Part shown: positions 54,191-63,850 of the stretch, in pieces | Layout: each line of letters starts with the position of its first letter | How positions within the stretch are numbered: position 1 is the first letter of the stretch | Source: Lacibacter cauensis | GTDB taxonomy: Bacteria > Bacteroidota > Bacteroidia > Chitinophagales > Chitinophagaceae | Length of the DNA stretch: 64,000 nt | Assembly: GCF_007830055.1 (NCBI RefSeq) | Contig: NZ_VLLE01000004.1 | Span: forward strand, 401,248-465,247 | Reading direction: 5' to 3' | Notes under the pieces: model-generated | The model's input: the letters and a program-made list of their open reading frames with translations, nothing else | Databases searched by the model: none | What the model was told of the DNA's origin: nothing | Position numbers and translations under genes: made by a program

Positions 54191-54213
54191 TGTTTTGCAC
54201 CTACTTTTGCGGC

Positions 54214-54984
54214 ATGAAATGGAATCAAATCAGTTGTCTGCTTGTTTGTGCACTATTTTTAACAAACATAAGTTTTGCACAAAACACCCGCATTATTGAT
54301 TACAACAAAATCGGTTGGTACGCAGCAACCGGTACGTTTAGTTTTAACAGCAAATGGAGTGCACATCTCGAATACCAATGGCGCAGGGAAGATTATGGAA
54401 AGACCTGGCAACAGAGTTTATTGCGCACCGGCATTAACTATCACGCCAACAACAGTACCACCTTACGTATTGGTTATGCATGGGCCGAAACATATCCGTA
54501 TGGCGATTATCCCATCAATGGCTTTGGTAAACAATTTACCGAACACCGCATGTACGAAGTAGCTACCTTGGCGCAACGTAGCGGTACAGTTGATATCAGT
54601 CACCGCATCATGCTGGAGCAACGTTGGTTACCACGCTATGCATCGGCTGCATCGGTTAAACCCGACGATTGGTTATTCATGAACCGTGCCCGTTACATGC
54701 TGCGTTTACAACATGCCTTAAAAGGCAAAACACTGGAAGATAAAGAACCCTACATTGCTGCTTACGATGAAATACTGATTAGCTTTGGCAAAAATGTAAA
54801 CGAAAATATTTTCGATCAGAACCGGTTGGGTGTTTTAGTCGGCTATCGTTTTTCAAAAAGCTTTCGTTTAGAAGCAGGCTATCTTGGACAGGTTGTGCAA
54901 TTAGGCAGAGAAATCGGCGGACGAAATGTATTTCAACACAACAACGGAGTGATTGTTTCTTCGATTGTGAATGTGAATTTATAA
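54214..54984 (+). CDS. DUF2490 outer-membrane-like protein
   Basis: A 256-residue exported protein. The signal is MKWNQISCLLVCALF...ISFAQ (cleaved near residue 22). The mature part is rich in alternating hydrophobic strands ending in aromatic residues (WSAHLEYQWRREDYGKTWQQ, LGVLVGYRFSKSFRLEAGYL, HNNGVIVSSIVNVNL), the DUF2490 pattern of a small beta-barrel. A longer frame reaches back inside the phosphoesterase gene, but the ATG after its stop and the signal peptide fix this start. Function unknown. Confidence 0.88.
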   Translation: MKWNQISCLLVCALFLTNISFAQNTRIIDYNKIGWYAATGTFSFNSKWSAHLEYQWRREDYGKTWQQSLLRTGINYHANNSTTLRIGYAWAETYPYGDYPINGFGKQFTEHRMYEVATLAQRSGTVDISHRIMLEQRWLPRYASAASVKPDDWLFMNRARYMLRLQHALKGKTLEDKEPYIAAYDEILISFGKNVNENIFDQNRLGVLVGYRFSKSFRLEAGYLGQVVQLGREIGGRNVFQHNNGVIVSSIVNVNL

Positions 54985-54992
54985 ACGCTACT

Positions 54993-55406
54993 TTCATCCC
55001 GAGGTACGAGGGATCTCTTAAACTTCAAGATGTTTAATCATTTGAATGGTTTCACAACTTTCAGAGTTTTCTCGTTCCTCGGCAGACGAATACAAACGTC
55101 ATCTCGACGAAGGAGAGATCTCTTAAACTTTAGCGTCCTTACAATTAACACAAGCGTGTTCAAATTTCAGCGATGCCTCGTACCTCGACATGACGAACTC
55201 GACCTTCATCCCGACGGAAGAGGGATCCCTTAAACTTCAAGATGTTTAATCATTTGCATGGTTTCACAACTTTCAGAGTTTTCTCGTTCCTCGGCAGACG
55301 AATACAAACGTCATCTCAACGAAGGAGAGATCTCTTAAATTTTAGCATCCTTAAAATTAACACAGGCGTGTTCAAATTTCAGCGATGTCTCGTGCCTCGA
55401 CATGAC
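54993..55406. repeat. Palindromic 97-bp repeat array, left part (B-A-B-A)
   Basis: Units at 55098-55194 and 55310-55406 are each exactly 97 bp (type A, starting GTCATCTCGACGAAGGAGAG and ending CTCGACATGAC). Their first and last 23 bases are inverted copies with about 18 matches. A diverged relative of about 95 bp (type B, TCATCCCGA ... CCTCGGCAGAC) precedes each, at 54993 and 55205. Every unit is separated from the next by about 10 bp, often GAATACAAAC. No gene is seen in this part. Confidence 0.9.
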
Positions 55407-55500
55407 GGATTGGAGGTGTTAATCAATTTACATCAACCAATCGTCACATCTTTTCGCTGAAAGGTATAGATATGCCTGTAATAATTATTCAAAAAGGAAA

Positions 55501-55800
55501 CTACCATTTTTCAATCTCAGTCCACAAATCAATCCACTGAGAATTAAATAGAGTAATTAGTTCATTCTTCTTGGTCCGGTTCCACTTTTTTAACTCCTTC
55601 TCTCTTGCAATGGCTTCTTCAATTCGACTGAAGTTTTCATAATAAACACAAATAGTACAATTGTATTTATCAGTAAAGCTTCCTTTGAAATAATGTTCAC
55701 GATGTTGTAAGATTCTGGTTCGAAGTTCAGAAGTTACACCAATGTAAACTACGGTACGGAGAATATTAGTCATAATATAAACAGATCCGCCATGAGCCAT
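55501..55800 (-). CDS. GIY-YIG nuclease family protein
   Basis: A 99-residue small protein made only of a GIY-YIG domain. VYIMTNILRTVVYIGVTSEL contains the two signature strands (V-Y-I and V-Y-I-G), LRTRILQHREH supplies the conserved Arg, and RIEEAIAREKELKKWNRTKK the Glu and following basic helix. Many Bacteroidota genomes carry multiple such stand-alone genes of unknown role; they may be repair or homing-type nucleases. It sits within, and interrupts, an array of 97-bp palindromic repeats. ATG start; no clear promoter. Confidence 0.9.
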   Translation of the reverse strand: MAHGGSVYIMTNILRTVVYIGVTSELRTRILQHREHYFKGSFTDKYNCTICVYYENFSRIEEAIAREKELKKWNRTKKNELITLFNSQWIDLWTEIEKW

Positions 55801-55898
55801 ACGATTGTAAACGGTTTAGCAATTGTAAAATAGAACTTGTGATTTACATTACATAATCTCTGTCTAGGTTCAAACAAGTATCCGCATTTATCCAAACC

Positions 55899-56209
55899 GT
55901 CATCTCGATAAAGAAGAGATCTCTTAAATTTTAGTGTGCTTACAATTAAAGCAAGCATGTTCAACTTTTAGTGATGTCTCGTGCGTCGACATGACGGCGA
56001 TTTTCGTCATCTCGACGCAGGAGAGATCTCTTAAATTTCAATATGCTTGAAATTAAAACAGGCGTGTTCAAATTTCAGCGATGTCTTGTACCTCGAAATG
56101 ACCAATACAACCATCATCGCAACGAAGTAGAGTTCTCTTAAATATTAGTGTGCTTACAATTAAAGCAAACGTGTTGAACTTTTAGGGATGTCTCGTGCCT
56201 CGACATGAC
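55899..56209. repeat. Palindromic 97-bp repeat array, right part (A-A-A)
   Basis: Three type A units at 55899-55995, 56006-56102 and 56113-56209, all 97 bp and each 107 bp from the next (10-bp spacers GGCGATTTTC and CAATACAACC). Consensus ends are GTCATCTCGA and TCGACATGAC. The AGAGATCTCT palindrome near the left end is kept in most copies, and the third copy is the most diverged (ATCATCGCAACG start). Confidence 0.92.
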
Positions 56210-56230
56210 CTACAAAATCATCGGGATGGC

Positions 56231-56271
56231 AATAAAATAAGAGGGCCGCTTTGCGGCCCTCTTATTTTATT
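56231..56271. terminator. Bidirectional terminator, GC-rich stem
   Basis: GAGGGCCGC-TTT-GCGGCCCTC with an A/T extension gives a 19-bp stem (56231-56249 and 56253-56271). It overlaps the stop codon of the M1 peptidase gene, and with T-rich flanks it can end transcription from both sides. Confidence 0.92.
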
Positions 56272-58210
56272 GTTTATTCCAGATGTTATTGCTGAAGTTC
56301 ATATCAGGTAATCGCTTCTCCGGATCAACCACTACTTCTTTTACATCAGCTTTGGTTTCTACCGCTATATTCCAGGTATCACCACGCTGCCAAACTTCTA
56401 CCGGCAATTTAATCAGTTGTGTTTCACCGTTCACATCTACAACTTTCACAGTAACAGGCATCGGCATTTTTTCCAGCAACTGGATAGTGATCATGGTACC
56501 GCTCTTCCCATTCGACTTCAATGGTTTTACTTCCTTCACTGCTACATCAAACTTCCAGGTGTTCAATGCCCAGCCACGCCAGAACCAGTTCAGGTCTTCA
56601 CCTGCAACATTCTCAATCGTATGAAAGAAATCCCAAGGTGTGGGATGTTTGAATGCCCAGCGACGCACATATTCCTTCAACGCACGGTCGAAACGTTCTG
56701 CCCCCAATACTTCGTTACGCAAAACATACAACATCATACCGGGTTTAAAGTAAGCTGCCACACCCAGATTTTGTTGTTGCACCACATCTGCACCATTCAA
56801 CATACCATCCATCTTATCGCCAAAAACATAATTGGCCATACCGCTTACACTCGGTACTTCTTTATACTCTCCGTTGTTAAACGCTTCACTTGAAAGAATA
56901 TTGATGAACGTATTAAAGCCTTCATCCATCCATGCAAATTTGCGTTCGTTACTGCCCACAATCATCGGGAACCAGCCATGACCAAACTCATGATCGGTTA
57001 CACCAAACAAACCCGCTTCTGTTGCACCTGCACTGCAAAACACAATGCCGGGATATTCCATACCACCAACAATACCTGCAACGTTGGTTGCTACAGGATA
57101 AGGAAACTCAAACAAATACTTGCTGTAAAATTCAATGCTTGCTTTCGTATATTCGGTTGAACGGCGCCAGTCGTTCGCATCTTTTTTTGATGCACTTTCT
57201 TTCGGATACACACTCACCGCCATTGCTTTTTTTCCGCTGGGTAAATTGATGCGAGCTGCATCCATGATAAACGCAGTACTTGCTGCCCAGGCAACATCAC
57301 GTGTATTCTCACATTTGAATTTCCAGGTGGTGAACGGATTACCCGGACGTGAAGAAGCTTTACCCACTTCATCAGCCGAACGGATCACCACTGTTTTATC
57401 GCTGTTCATCGCTTCGCCCCAACGTTTGATCTGCTCTGCTGTAAAACAATCCTGCGCATTCTGCAAACCACCACTGCCCACAACAATCATGTTTGATGGA
57501 GCTGTAATGCTGTAATCGATTGTACCATATTCTAAATAAAACTCACCTGCACCGAGATAAGGATTGACATTCCATCCATTGATATCATCGTACACACATG
57601 CACGTGGAAACCATTGCGCCACTTCATAAATCCAACCATCTTTTTGTTTTAAACGGCCCATCCGGTCGGTTCCATACTCCGGAATGGTAAAGCCATATTC
57701 AATGATCACTTTCACCGAACCGCCTGTTGCTTTCACCGCTGCTGGTAACCACACCTGCATACGTGTATCAATCACTTCGTATTGCGCATCAGTTGTTTTG
57801 CCATCCTGCTCAATCTTTACTGCTTTAATGCCGTATCCATCGGTAAACTCGCCATTGGCCCAACGACCACCTAATGCTGTTGTTGTAGCCGATGCCCTTG
57901 AATCTTTGCGATAGATATTCTGGTCTAACTGCAGCCACAGAAAACGCAATGCATCCGGACTATTATTGGTGTAGTGCAATGCAACTTTTCCTTTTACCGT
58001 ATGCTCGGCAGGATCGAGTGTGGCCTCAATTTTATAATCGGCTTTGTTCTGCCAATACTTTGGTCCGGGTTCGCCGCTGGCACTTCTGTACTCGGTACCG
58101 AAGTTGGGATAAAAGAACGGGTGAAAGGCTTCCCGATGATCGTACTTGCTTTGTCCGAAACCTGCAAACGCAATGCAGATACTGACAATCGCTAAACTGA
58201 TTTGCTTCAT
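56267..58210 (-). CDS. M1 family aminopeptidase-like metallopeptidase
   Basis: A 647-residue exported zinc peptidase. The signal [20 protein letters not shown] is cleaved near residue 20. The zinc motif is in [13 protein letters not shown] (H-E-F-G-H) with the third ligand Glu in [11 protein letters not shown] 18 residues on. [14 protein letters not shown] is the substrate-binding G-x-M-E-x motif, and [15 protein letters not shown] is the N-terminal domain typical of Bacteroidota homologues. Probably a periplasmic peptidase in nutrient use. ATG start. Confidence 0.92.
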   Translation of the reverse strand: MKQISLAIVSICIAFAGFGQSKYDHREAFHPFFYPNFGTEYRSASGEPGPKYWQNKADYKIEATLDPAEHTVKGKVALHYTNNSPDALRFLWLQLDQNIYRKDSRASATTTALGGRWANGEFTDGYGIKAVKIEQDGKTTDAQYEVIDTRMQVWLPAAVKATGGSVKVIIEYGFTIPEYGTDRMGRLKQKDGWIYEVAQWFPRACVYDDINGWNVNPYLGAGEFYLEYGTIDYSITAPSNMIVVGSGGLQNAQDCFTAEQIKRWGEAMNSDKTVVIRSADEVGKASSRPGNPFTTWKFKCENTRDVAWAASTAFIMDAARINLPSGKKAMAVSVYPKESASKKDANDWRRSTEYTKASIEFYSKYLFEFPYPVATNVAGIVGGMEYPGIVFCSAGATEAGLFGVTDHEFGHGWFPMIVGSNERKFAWMDEGFNTFINILSSEAFNNGEYKEVPSVSGMANYVFGDKMDGMLNGADVVQQQNLGVAAYFKPGMMLYVLRNEVLGAERFDRALKEYVRRWAFKHPTPWDFFHTIENVAGEDLNWFWRGWALNTWKFDVAVKEVKPLKSNGKSGTMITIQLLEKMPMPVTVKVVDVNGETQLIKLPVEVWQRGDTWNIAVETKADVKEVVVDPEKRLPDMNFSNNIWNKQ

Positions 58211-58293
58211 AATAGATATATAATAGTGGCTTTAAAGAAACGAAGCTTTGCCAACATGGGAAAAAGAAAAATGTTAAAAGGCAGAATGCTTAT

Positions 58294-58309
58294 CCCCTCC
58301 CGGGAGGGG
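58294..58309. repeat. CCCCTCCC/GGGAGGGG palindrome
   Basis: A perfect 16-bp palindrome, CCCCTCCCGGGAGGGG, in the 157-bp gap between two minus-strand genes. With the AAAAGGGGTGGGTTTT tract about 30 bp later it resembles a repeat dispersed in Bacteroidota. It may also act as a weak terminator for the permease gene. Confidence 0.6.
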
Positions 58310-58367
58310 CTGCAACAGCTCACACATCCAACACAATCAAAAGGGGTGGGTTTTGTATTCGTAAAAT

Positions 58368-59792
58368 CTACTGCTGCACTTTTCTTTTTCTCTTCGACAA
58401 CAAATAAACAGGAACGCCCGCCGCAACTATCAGCAATCCAAACAAGGAGTTGATAACCGCTGAAGTGCCGCTGCTATAATTCAGCACATCGTTGTACACT
58501 GTGCTCACCAAAAAGAAGGCTGTAAACAAGACAAATATAGCCGGCACAAACGGATAGCCCCATACTTTGTACGGACGATCAACTTCTTTCATTTTATAAC
58601 GAAGTATGAATACACCCAAGGCACTCATGCCGTAAAATAACCAGCTCACAAAAATGAGCATGTCTGTTAACATATCAAACGATCCACTGAAGATGAGGAG
58701 GATGGTCCACACAGCATTAAAGAGCAACGCATTGGCAGGTGTTTGAAATTTCGGATGCACTTTTTGTGCGGCTTTGAACCACCTGCTTTCTTCGCCCATA
58801 ACAAACGTTACCCGTGCCGTGGCCAATACATTGGAGTTGGTGGTGCCAAGCGTTGATGCAACAACCAGCAGCACAATCAATGCTGCACCGGTTGGTCCCC
58901 AAATAGCAGAGGCTGCATCAGCAGCAATAAAATTAGAGGCAGCAATCGCATCAGCAGGCAACACATAAATAAATGCCAGATTGATGAGTACATAGGTAAC
59001 AATACAAACGATTAACCCAAACAATAAACTCTTCGGAATAATTTGTTGCGGCTGTTTAATTTCTCCTGCAATAAAGCCAATGTTGTTCCAGCCATCGTAG
59101 GCCCAGAATGCACCGGCCGTTGCGGCCATAAAAGCCATCACAAAAGCCCATCCTGTTGGGGCATTGGGTAAGGATGTAAATAAATGATCGGGTTCAATTT
59201 TACCCGAAGTAAACACACCCAGTATCAATAAAAAGATCGCAACAATTTTTAATGCCGTAAGCAAACGTTGAATACCTGCGCCGAGTTGCACACTCCGCAT
59301 ATTGATGAAGGTGAAGATGCAGATGAGCAGCACCGTTAAGAGTTTTACACCCAGGTCGTGCAAAGGATAAATGGTGCCGATAAACGGAATATGCAATTTT
59401 ATACTGAGCTCTGTTTGCAAATCCACTTTAGGCAGATGCAGAAAATAATCGGCATAGGTACTGCACACATACGCAATGGATGCATTGCCCGCCGTGTTAA
59501 ATACAGCAAAGGCCGACCATCCATATAAAAAGGCAAATGCATTGCCATACATTTTTTGAAAGAACACATACTGTCCGCCGGTTTCGGGAAACATGGTAGC
59601 AGCTTCAGCATTGGTTAATGCACCGCACAACACAATCAATCCTGCAACAATCCATACTGTAATCAATAATAATGGAGAACCCAGCTGCGCCATCATTACC
59701 GCCGGTTTCATAAAAATACCGGAGCCGATTACCCCGCCAATTACAATGGCAATTACAGATGAAAGAGTAAGCGTTCGCTGGAGTTGGGGCAT
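58368..59792 (-). CDS. Amino-acid permease (APC superfamily)
   Basis: A 474-residue inner-membrane transporter with twelve predicted helices. SVIAIVIGGVIGSGIFMKPA is the unwound helix-one signature (GSGIF) that binds the amino-acid backbone, and AFWAYDGWNNIGFIAGEIKQ matches helix six. Resembles LAT/BAT-type exchangers and yfnA-like permeases. Specificity not readable. ATG start; 32 bp after the small membrane protein gene, so the two are likely co-transcribed. Confidence 0.92.
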   Translation of the reverse strand: MPQLQRTLTLSSVIAIVIGGVIGSGIFMKPAVMMAQLGSPLLLITVWIVAGLIVLCGALTNAEAATMFPETGGQYVFFQKMYGNAFAFLYGWSAFAVFNTAGNASIAYVCSTYADYFLHLPKVDLQTELSIKLHIPFIGTIYPLHDLGVKLLTVLLICIFTFINMRSVQLGAGIQRLLTALKIVAIFLLILGVFTSGKIEPDHLFTSLPNAPTGWAFVMAFMAATAGAFWAYDGWNNIGFIAGEIKQPQQIIPKSLLFGLIVCIVTYVLINLAFIYVLPADAIAASNFIAADAASAIWGPTGAALIVLLVVASTLGTTNSNVLATARVTFVMGEESRWFKAAQKVHPKFQTPANALLFNAVWTILLIFSGSFDMLTDMLIFVSWLFYGMSALGVFILRYKMKEVDRPYKVWGYPFVPAIFVLFTAFFLVSTVYNDVLNYSSGTSAVINSLFGLLIVAAGVPVYLLSKRKRKVQQ

Positions 59793-59824
59793 TGCTTAAA
59801 GATAAATGAAAGAACAACAGCCTG

Positions 59825-60433
59825 CTAATCTGCAGGTACAGCCTGCAAAGCTTTACAGCGAAAATATTCCAAGGCCGCAGTAATTACTTCCGGGTCTTCA
59901 TTAATAGAATTGAGTGCTATGATTTCTTCGAAAAAAGTATCTGTACCAGCATCGTAATAATGTACATGCAGATAGTTTTTTGCATCTTCGCCCTGCTCCT
60001 CCTCCATGTACATAGCGATTACGGAAGACCAGCTACAATAAAATCCATTGCGCAAATACCTAAATCCCTCCTCATCCACTTTTAATACAGGCTTTTGCAA
60101 CTGCATACTTATGTTTAGCAGGATCAATACTATAATAACAGCAGCCAACAATACAATCGGCCACATATCCTTTGCAAATAACTGCTCGTAATACCAGCTT
60201 GATATGAAAATACCGGCAAAACCTACAAAGGCCCATATACCCCACGGGTAAGCAGCTATAAATACAGCCATTGGACGATCGGTTGTTACCGGGTATTCTT
60301 TCAACAGTTCATTGCTCGCAAAAAACTTCGATCCTGATGTTTGCCACCAACTTTTTTCTACAGGTGCATAACGTTCTTCCAAAGCCTGCAACAGCTGTTT
60401 CTTTCGTTCGTTAAATGATGTACTACTGTTCAT
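59825..60433 (-). CDS. Conserved-looking protein with two membrane helices
   Basis: A 202-residue protein not recognised as a known family. Two adjacent helices (about residues 61-80, PWGIWAFVGFAGIFISSWYY, and 91-108, PIVLLAAVIIVLILLNIS) are followed by a soluble C-terminal part (LKVDEEGFRYLRNGFYCSWS) that resembles PH-like domains of bacterial membrane proteins. No signal peptide. ATG start, 25 bp from the larger fusion gene upstream, so it is probably in one operon with the permease. Confidence 0.75.
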   Translation of the reverse strand: MNSSTSFNERKKQLLQALEERYAPVEKSWWQTSGSKFFASNELLKEYPVTTDRPMAVFIAAYPWGIWAFVGFAGIFISSWYYEQLFAKDMWPIVLLAAVIIVLILLNISMQLQKPVLKVDEEGFRYLRNGFYCSWSSVIAMYMEEEQGEDAKNYLHVHYYDAGTDTFFEEIIALNSINEDPEVITAALEYFRCKALQAVPAD

Positions 60434-60458
60434 TCAAAATTTAAATTACAGAAAAACA

Positions 60459-63400
60459 TCAGTCATTACCAACAGCTGCTATTTCAATTTCGCCATACTG
60501 GTTATCCATCGCAATCGTTTCAACCTGTATCGATTGATCGGGTTTTCCAAAATTGCGGAACACACAAAGCCGGATATAGGAAGGTGAAGTGCTGTTATAA
60601 CTCCGGCCAGCATAATAATTCACCGTTACTTTATACTTTCCTTTCGATGCAGTTTTAATCGTGTAGGTTTCAATTCCGCTGGCAGAACCATAAACATACG
60701 CACTGTTTTTTTCGGTTGCTACAAAGCCGCCGTTCTTTGAAGGATGACCGTACAGCACCATCGATTGCACACCCGGTTCATTGATCTGCAGGTTTAGCCT
60801 GCTGCGTTCATTATCTTCTGCAACAATCAGCAGATCTGCAGATAGTGCTTTGATCAGTGTAGGATTGATGGCAGACAGATCAAGTTTTGCACGATGCAGC
60901 TCAATCATGGCATTCATATCATTCAGTAATACTGCTTTCAACCCGGCTTGTCTTCCTTCATCTGATCCAAAATTGACATTGATGCCTTGGTATAACAGAT
61001 CAACTGACTGTTGGTATTTCTGCTGTTGATAATACACCCATGCAAGATCACGATAGAGATATAATTCCGCTGCATGCACACTCAACAGATCGGTCAATAA
61101 TTCTTCTGCTTCGCTGTACTGCTTCCAGCGTTCCAAAATAAATACAGCAGTGCGATGCATATAAAAATCGTTGGGCACAAGTTCCATTGCTGTCATCAAC
61201 GCAGCCAGCGCATTGCTGTTAAATCCGCAGGAAAATAAATGTTCAGCCATATCTACATGAAACGCCGCAGATTGACCATATTCCATTTTCAACGCTTGAT
61301 ACATGGCAATCTTCTCAGACAATGCAACCGACTTCATTTCCTGCAAATACTCTACATCTTCCTGTTCACTCATTTTATACTTACGATAACGGTAATAGTA
61401 ATGCGTATAGTTCTTGCCCTTTTTTAACTGAATGACGATGGCCCCATTCGCAGCTCTTGACCCATACAATGCTGTAGCCGATGCATCTTTTAATACAGTG
61501 ATGGATTCAATATCGTTCATGTTCAATGATTGAAAAACAGTTTCGGCCTTCACCGGCATACCATCAATTACATACAGCGGTTGCGCCGATGCACCTAACG
61601 ATACAGCGCCTCGTATGCGTATATCGGGTATTGCACCCGGCACACCGGAATTGCCCGTTACCTGCATACCGGCTACTCTCCCCGCTAACACTTCACCAAT
61701 ATTTGTGTATCCCTGGAAAACATCACGCTGCTGTACGTACGCAACAGATCCTGTCATCTCTCTTTTTTTTGCAGAACTATAACCAACCACAACTACTTCA
61801 CTCAACTCATTGTTTCTTTCAATGGAAATGCCGGCTGCATGTCCCTGCAGTGCAGTTTGTACAGAGGAAGTTTCACCAATCTGTTGTTGCATTTCGTTTC
61901 GTACAGGTGCCGGACCAACAACAACAGGCTTCGCTCCGGGTTTGTATTGTAATAAGGTTGCCGATGCATCCCAGTTTTTGATCCGTTGATTATACAACTC
62001 AACAACACTGTTAAGATTCGTTTCTGTTGGTTGCTTGTCCATTGCACGGCGTTGCATACGTGTGTCTTTCTTTACATAATTCAATCTTCTGCACTCCTCT
62101 TCCAGGTCTTTGGGCGGCGCAATATTAAAGCGGATATAATCTTCTACACGTTCCAGCACAAGAAACGCTGTTCGTTGTGTGACCACCCGTTCATCCAAAC
62201 CAAAATCGAGTACATCATTCCAATCGTTGCTAGTTGTTGCCTCCCTGTAACGCATCAACATCTTCAAACGATCGATACCCGATGATACCTGCGTTGATGC
62301 AGTTGATAACGGAATCACTTCCACATTACTTGCTAACTGATTGTTGCCATAATAAAAACGAAGCGTATCTGTTGGCACATGCATGCTGCCATAGATCAAA
62401 ATGGGTTGATCGATCTTTACAGGCAACGCCGATTCGATGATCGTTTTTCCGTTCACCGATTCTACAGCCATCAGCATCCGCTCGGCCTGCGATGTCTTTT
62501 CAATGGCTTCATCAATAGTCAAACGCCTGAGATCAACAACTGCACCACCACTGCCTGCAACAGCTTTTAAATAAACACTGTCGGCCGGTGCAGAATGTAA
62601 TGCATAAAGTAATGTATTGCCCTGTGTTGGCATCCGTTTGCCAAAGCTGTTATAGCCATCAGAAAAAAGAAAGGTCACAGTAGAGCTAACAGTTGCAAAA
62701 TTTAACCGGCCGATGCCTGTTGCACCTTCGTAGGTCAATGCAGTTAAATACTGTTCCAGCTGACGAATAGTTTTGCTGTTGATGTTGTACACAACTGTAT
62801 CGAATGGTTTATGCCGGAATGGAATAACTGTAACTGTTTTTGTTTGATGATAAAGCAGGTATTGTTTTAAAAAGCTGATCTCTTTCTTAGTATCCCGTTT
62901 TGCAGAAGAAGCAGAAGCATCCCAAAAAACGGTTACTGTTTTTGGACTGATGGCATAATAACTCGACAACTCTTTATGGAGTTGCAAGGCAAAATAAAAT
63001 TTACTTGCAGCAGGTTTTGTAACCAGTATCTGAGTTGCAGTTAATGGAAGTACAACATCAACAGCTTTGTTTAACACAACCGAATGCATTTCGGCTGTTG
63101 ACAGAAATCCATTGGGGATAGCTGTAAATTCTGCTCCGCTGCCGGGCAACGAGCGAAAAAATGGTTTTGCTGTTTGAATGATCGCTTCAAACCGGAAAGA
63201 GAACGCAGTTGTGACATCATTATTATCAAAAGGAAGCAGATAGGTTTTCTCGTTTGCAACAATGGGCAATACTTCGTGCAAGGCGATGGTTACCTTTCTG
63301 CTTTTCATTGCAGGCACAGGATAAATACGCAGACTATAAGTGTTATCATATTCTTTTACAAGTAACGCAGGGTCGATGCGTTTACCCACAATAGTATTGT

Positions 63401-63731
63401 ATGCATTCGTCGCCTTCCATCGCTCTTCAATAGAACCTTCCCTGTATTGACCATTGAGCTCCAATTGAAAATCGGTAACAACCTGTCCCTTTCGTAAATT
63501 AAACCGATACAACCCTTCTATTTCTGTATCCCGGTTGTTATAAAACTCCAGCTCTATAAATGTTACAGCTGTAATACCATCGGTTTTTACTGCTACCGAA
63601 CAACGTTGCAGGATCATCTTTCCATCAAACACCCTCGGCTGAACCGTCGTTTTTACAGGCAGCGAGGGTTTAACCTGGGCAGTTAACAACAAACAAGTGC
63701 TGAGCAGAAAAACAGTAAAGAGCAGGCGCAT
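60459..63731 (-). CDS. VIT-vWA-TonB plug-TPR fusion protein
   Basis: About 1090 residues, secreted (signal MRLLFTVFLLSTCLLLTAQ). Domain order: a VIT (inter-alpha-trypsin) domain about 30-160 (GLYRFNLRKGQVVTDFQLEL), a vWA-like domain about 265-395 (VTVFWDASASSAKRD in place of the usual D-x-S-x-S), a TonB-receptor plug about 640-770 (EVVVVGYSSAKKREMTGSVA, VLKDASATALYGSRAANGAI), then helical TPR-like repeats about 795-950 and a C-terminal beta domain. No beta-barrel follows the plug. A frame extension adds 13 residues; ATG before the signal is preferred. Function unknown. Confidence 0.85.
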   Translation of the reverse strand: MRLLFTVFLLSTCLLLTAQVKPSLPVKTTVQPRVFDGKMILQRCSVAVKTDGITAVTFIELEFYNNRDTEIEGLYRFNLRKGQVVTDFQLELNGQYREGSIEERWKATNAYNTIVGKRIDPALLVKEYDNTYSLRIYPVPAMKSRKVTIALHEVLPIVANEKTYLLPFDNNDVTTAFSFRFEAIIQTAKPFFRSLPGSGAEFTAIPNGFLSTAEMHSVVLNKAVDVVLPLTATQILVTKPAASKFYFALQLHKELSSYYAISPKTVTVFWDASASSAKRDTKKEISFLKQYLLYHQTKTVTVIPFRHKPFDTVVYNINSKTIRQLEQYLTALTYEGATGIGRLNFATVSSTVTFLFSDGYNSFGKRMPTQGNTLLYALHSAPADSVYLKAVAGSGGAVVDLRRLTIDEAIEKTSQAERMLMAVESVNGKTIIESALPVKIDQPILIYGSMHVPTDTLRFYYGNNQLASNVEVIPLSTASTQVSSGIDRLKMLMRYREATTSNDWNDVLDFGLDERVVTQRTAFLVLERVEDYIRFNIAPPKDLEEECRRLNYVKKDTRMQRRAMDKQPTETNLNSVVELYNQRIKNWDASATLLQYKPGAKPVVVGPAPVRNEMQQQIGETSSVQTALQGHAAGISIERNNELSEVVVVGYSSAKKREMTGSVAYVQQRDVFQGYTNIGEVLAGRVAGMQVTGNSGVPGAIPDIRIRGAVSLGASAQPLYVIDGMPVKAETVFQSLNMNDIESITVLKDASATALYGSRAANGAIVIQLKKGKNYTHYYYRYRKYKMSEQEDVEYLQEMKSVALSEKIAMYQALKMEYGQSAAFHVDMAEHLFSCGFNSNALAALMTAMELVPNDFYMHRTAVFILERWKQYSEAEELLTDLLSVHAAELYLYRDLAWVYYQQQKYQQSVDLLYQGINVNFGSDEGRQAGLKAVLLNDMNAMIELHRAKLDLSAINPTLIKALSADLLIVAEDNERSRLNLQINEPGVQSMVLYGHPSKNGGFVATEKNSAYVYGSASGIETYTIKTASKGKYKVTVNYYAGRSYNSTSPSYIRLCVFRNFGKPDQSIQVETIAMDNQYGEIEIAAVGND

Positions 63732-63850
63732 AAGACAGAGTTTGCCTGATGGATGCAGCCTGTTTTCCAATTACACAAAATATTTTTTCTTTTTTCTGTA
63801 ATAATTCTTCCGCACCTGCATCCAATAAACAGAAACAAACAACAGACAAT

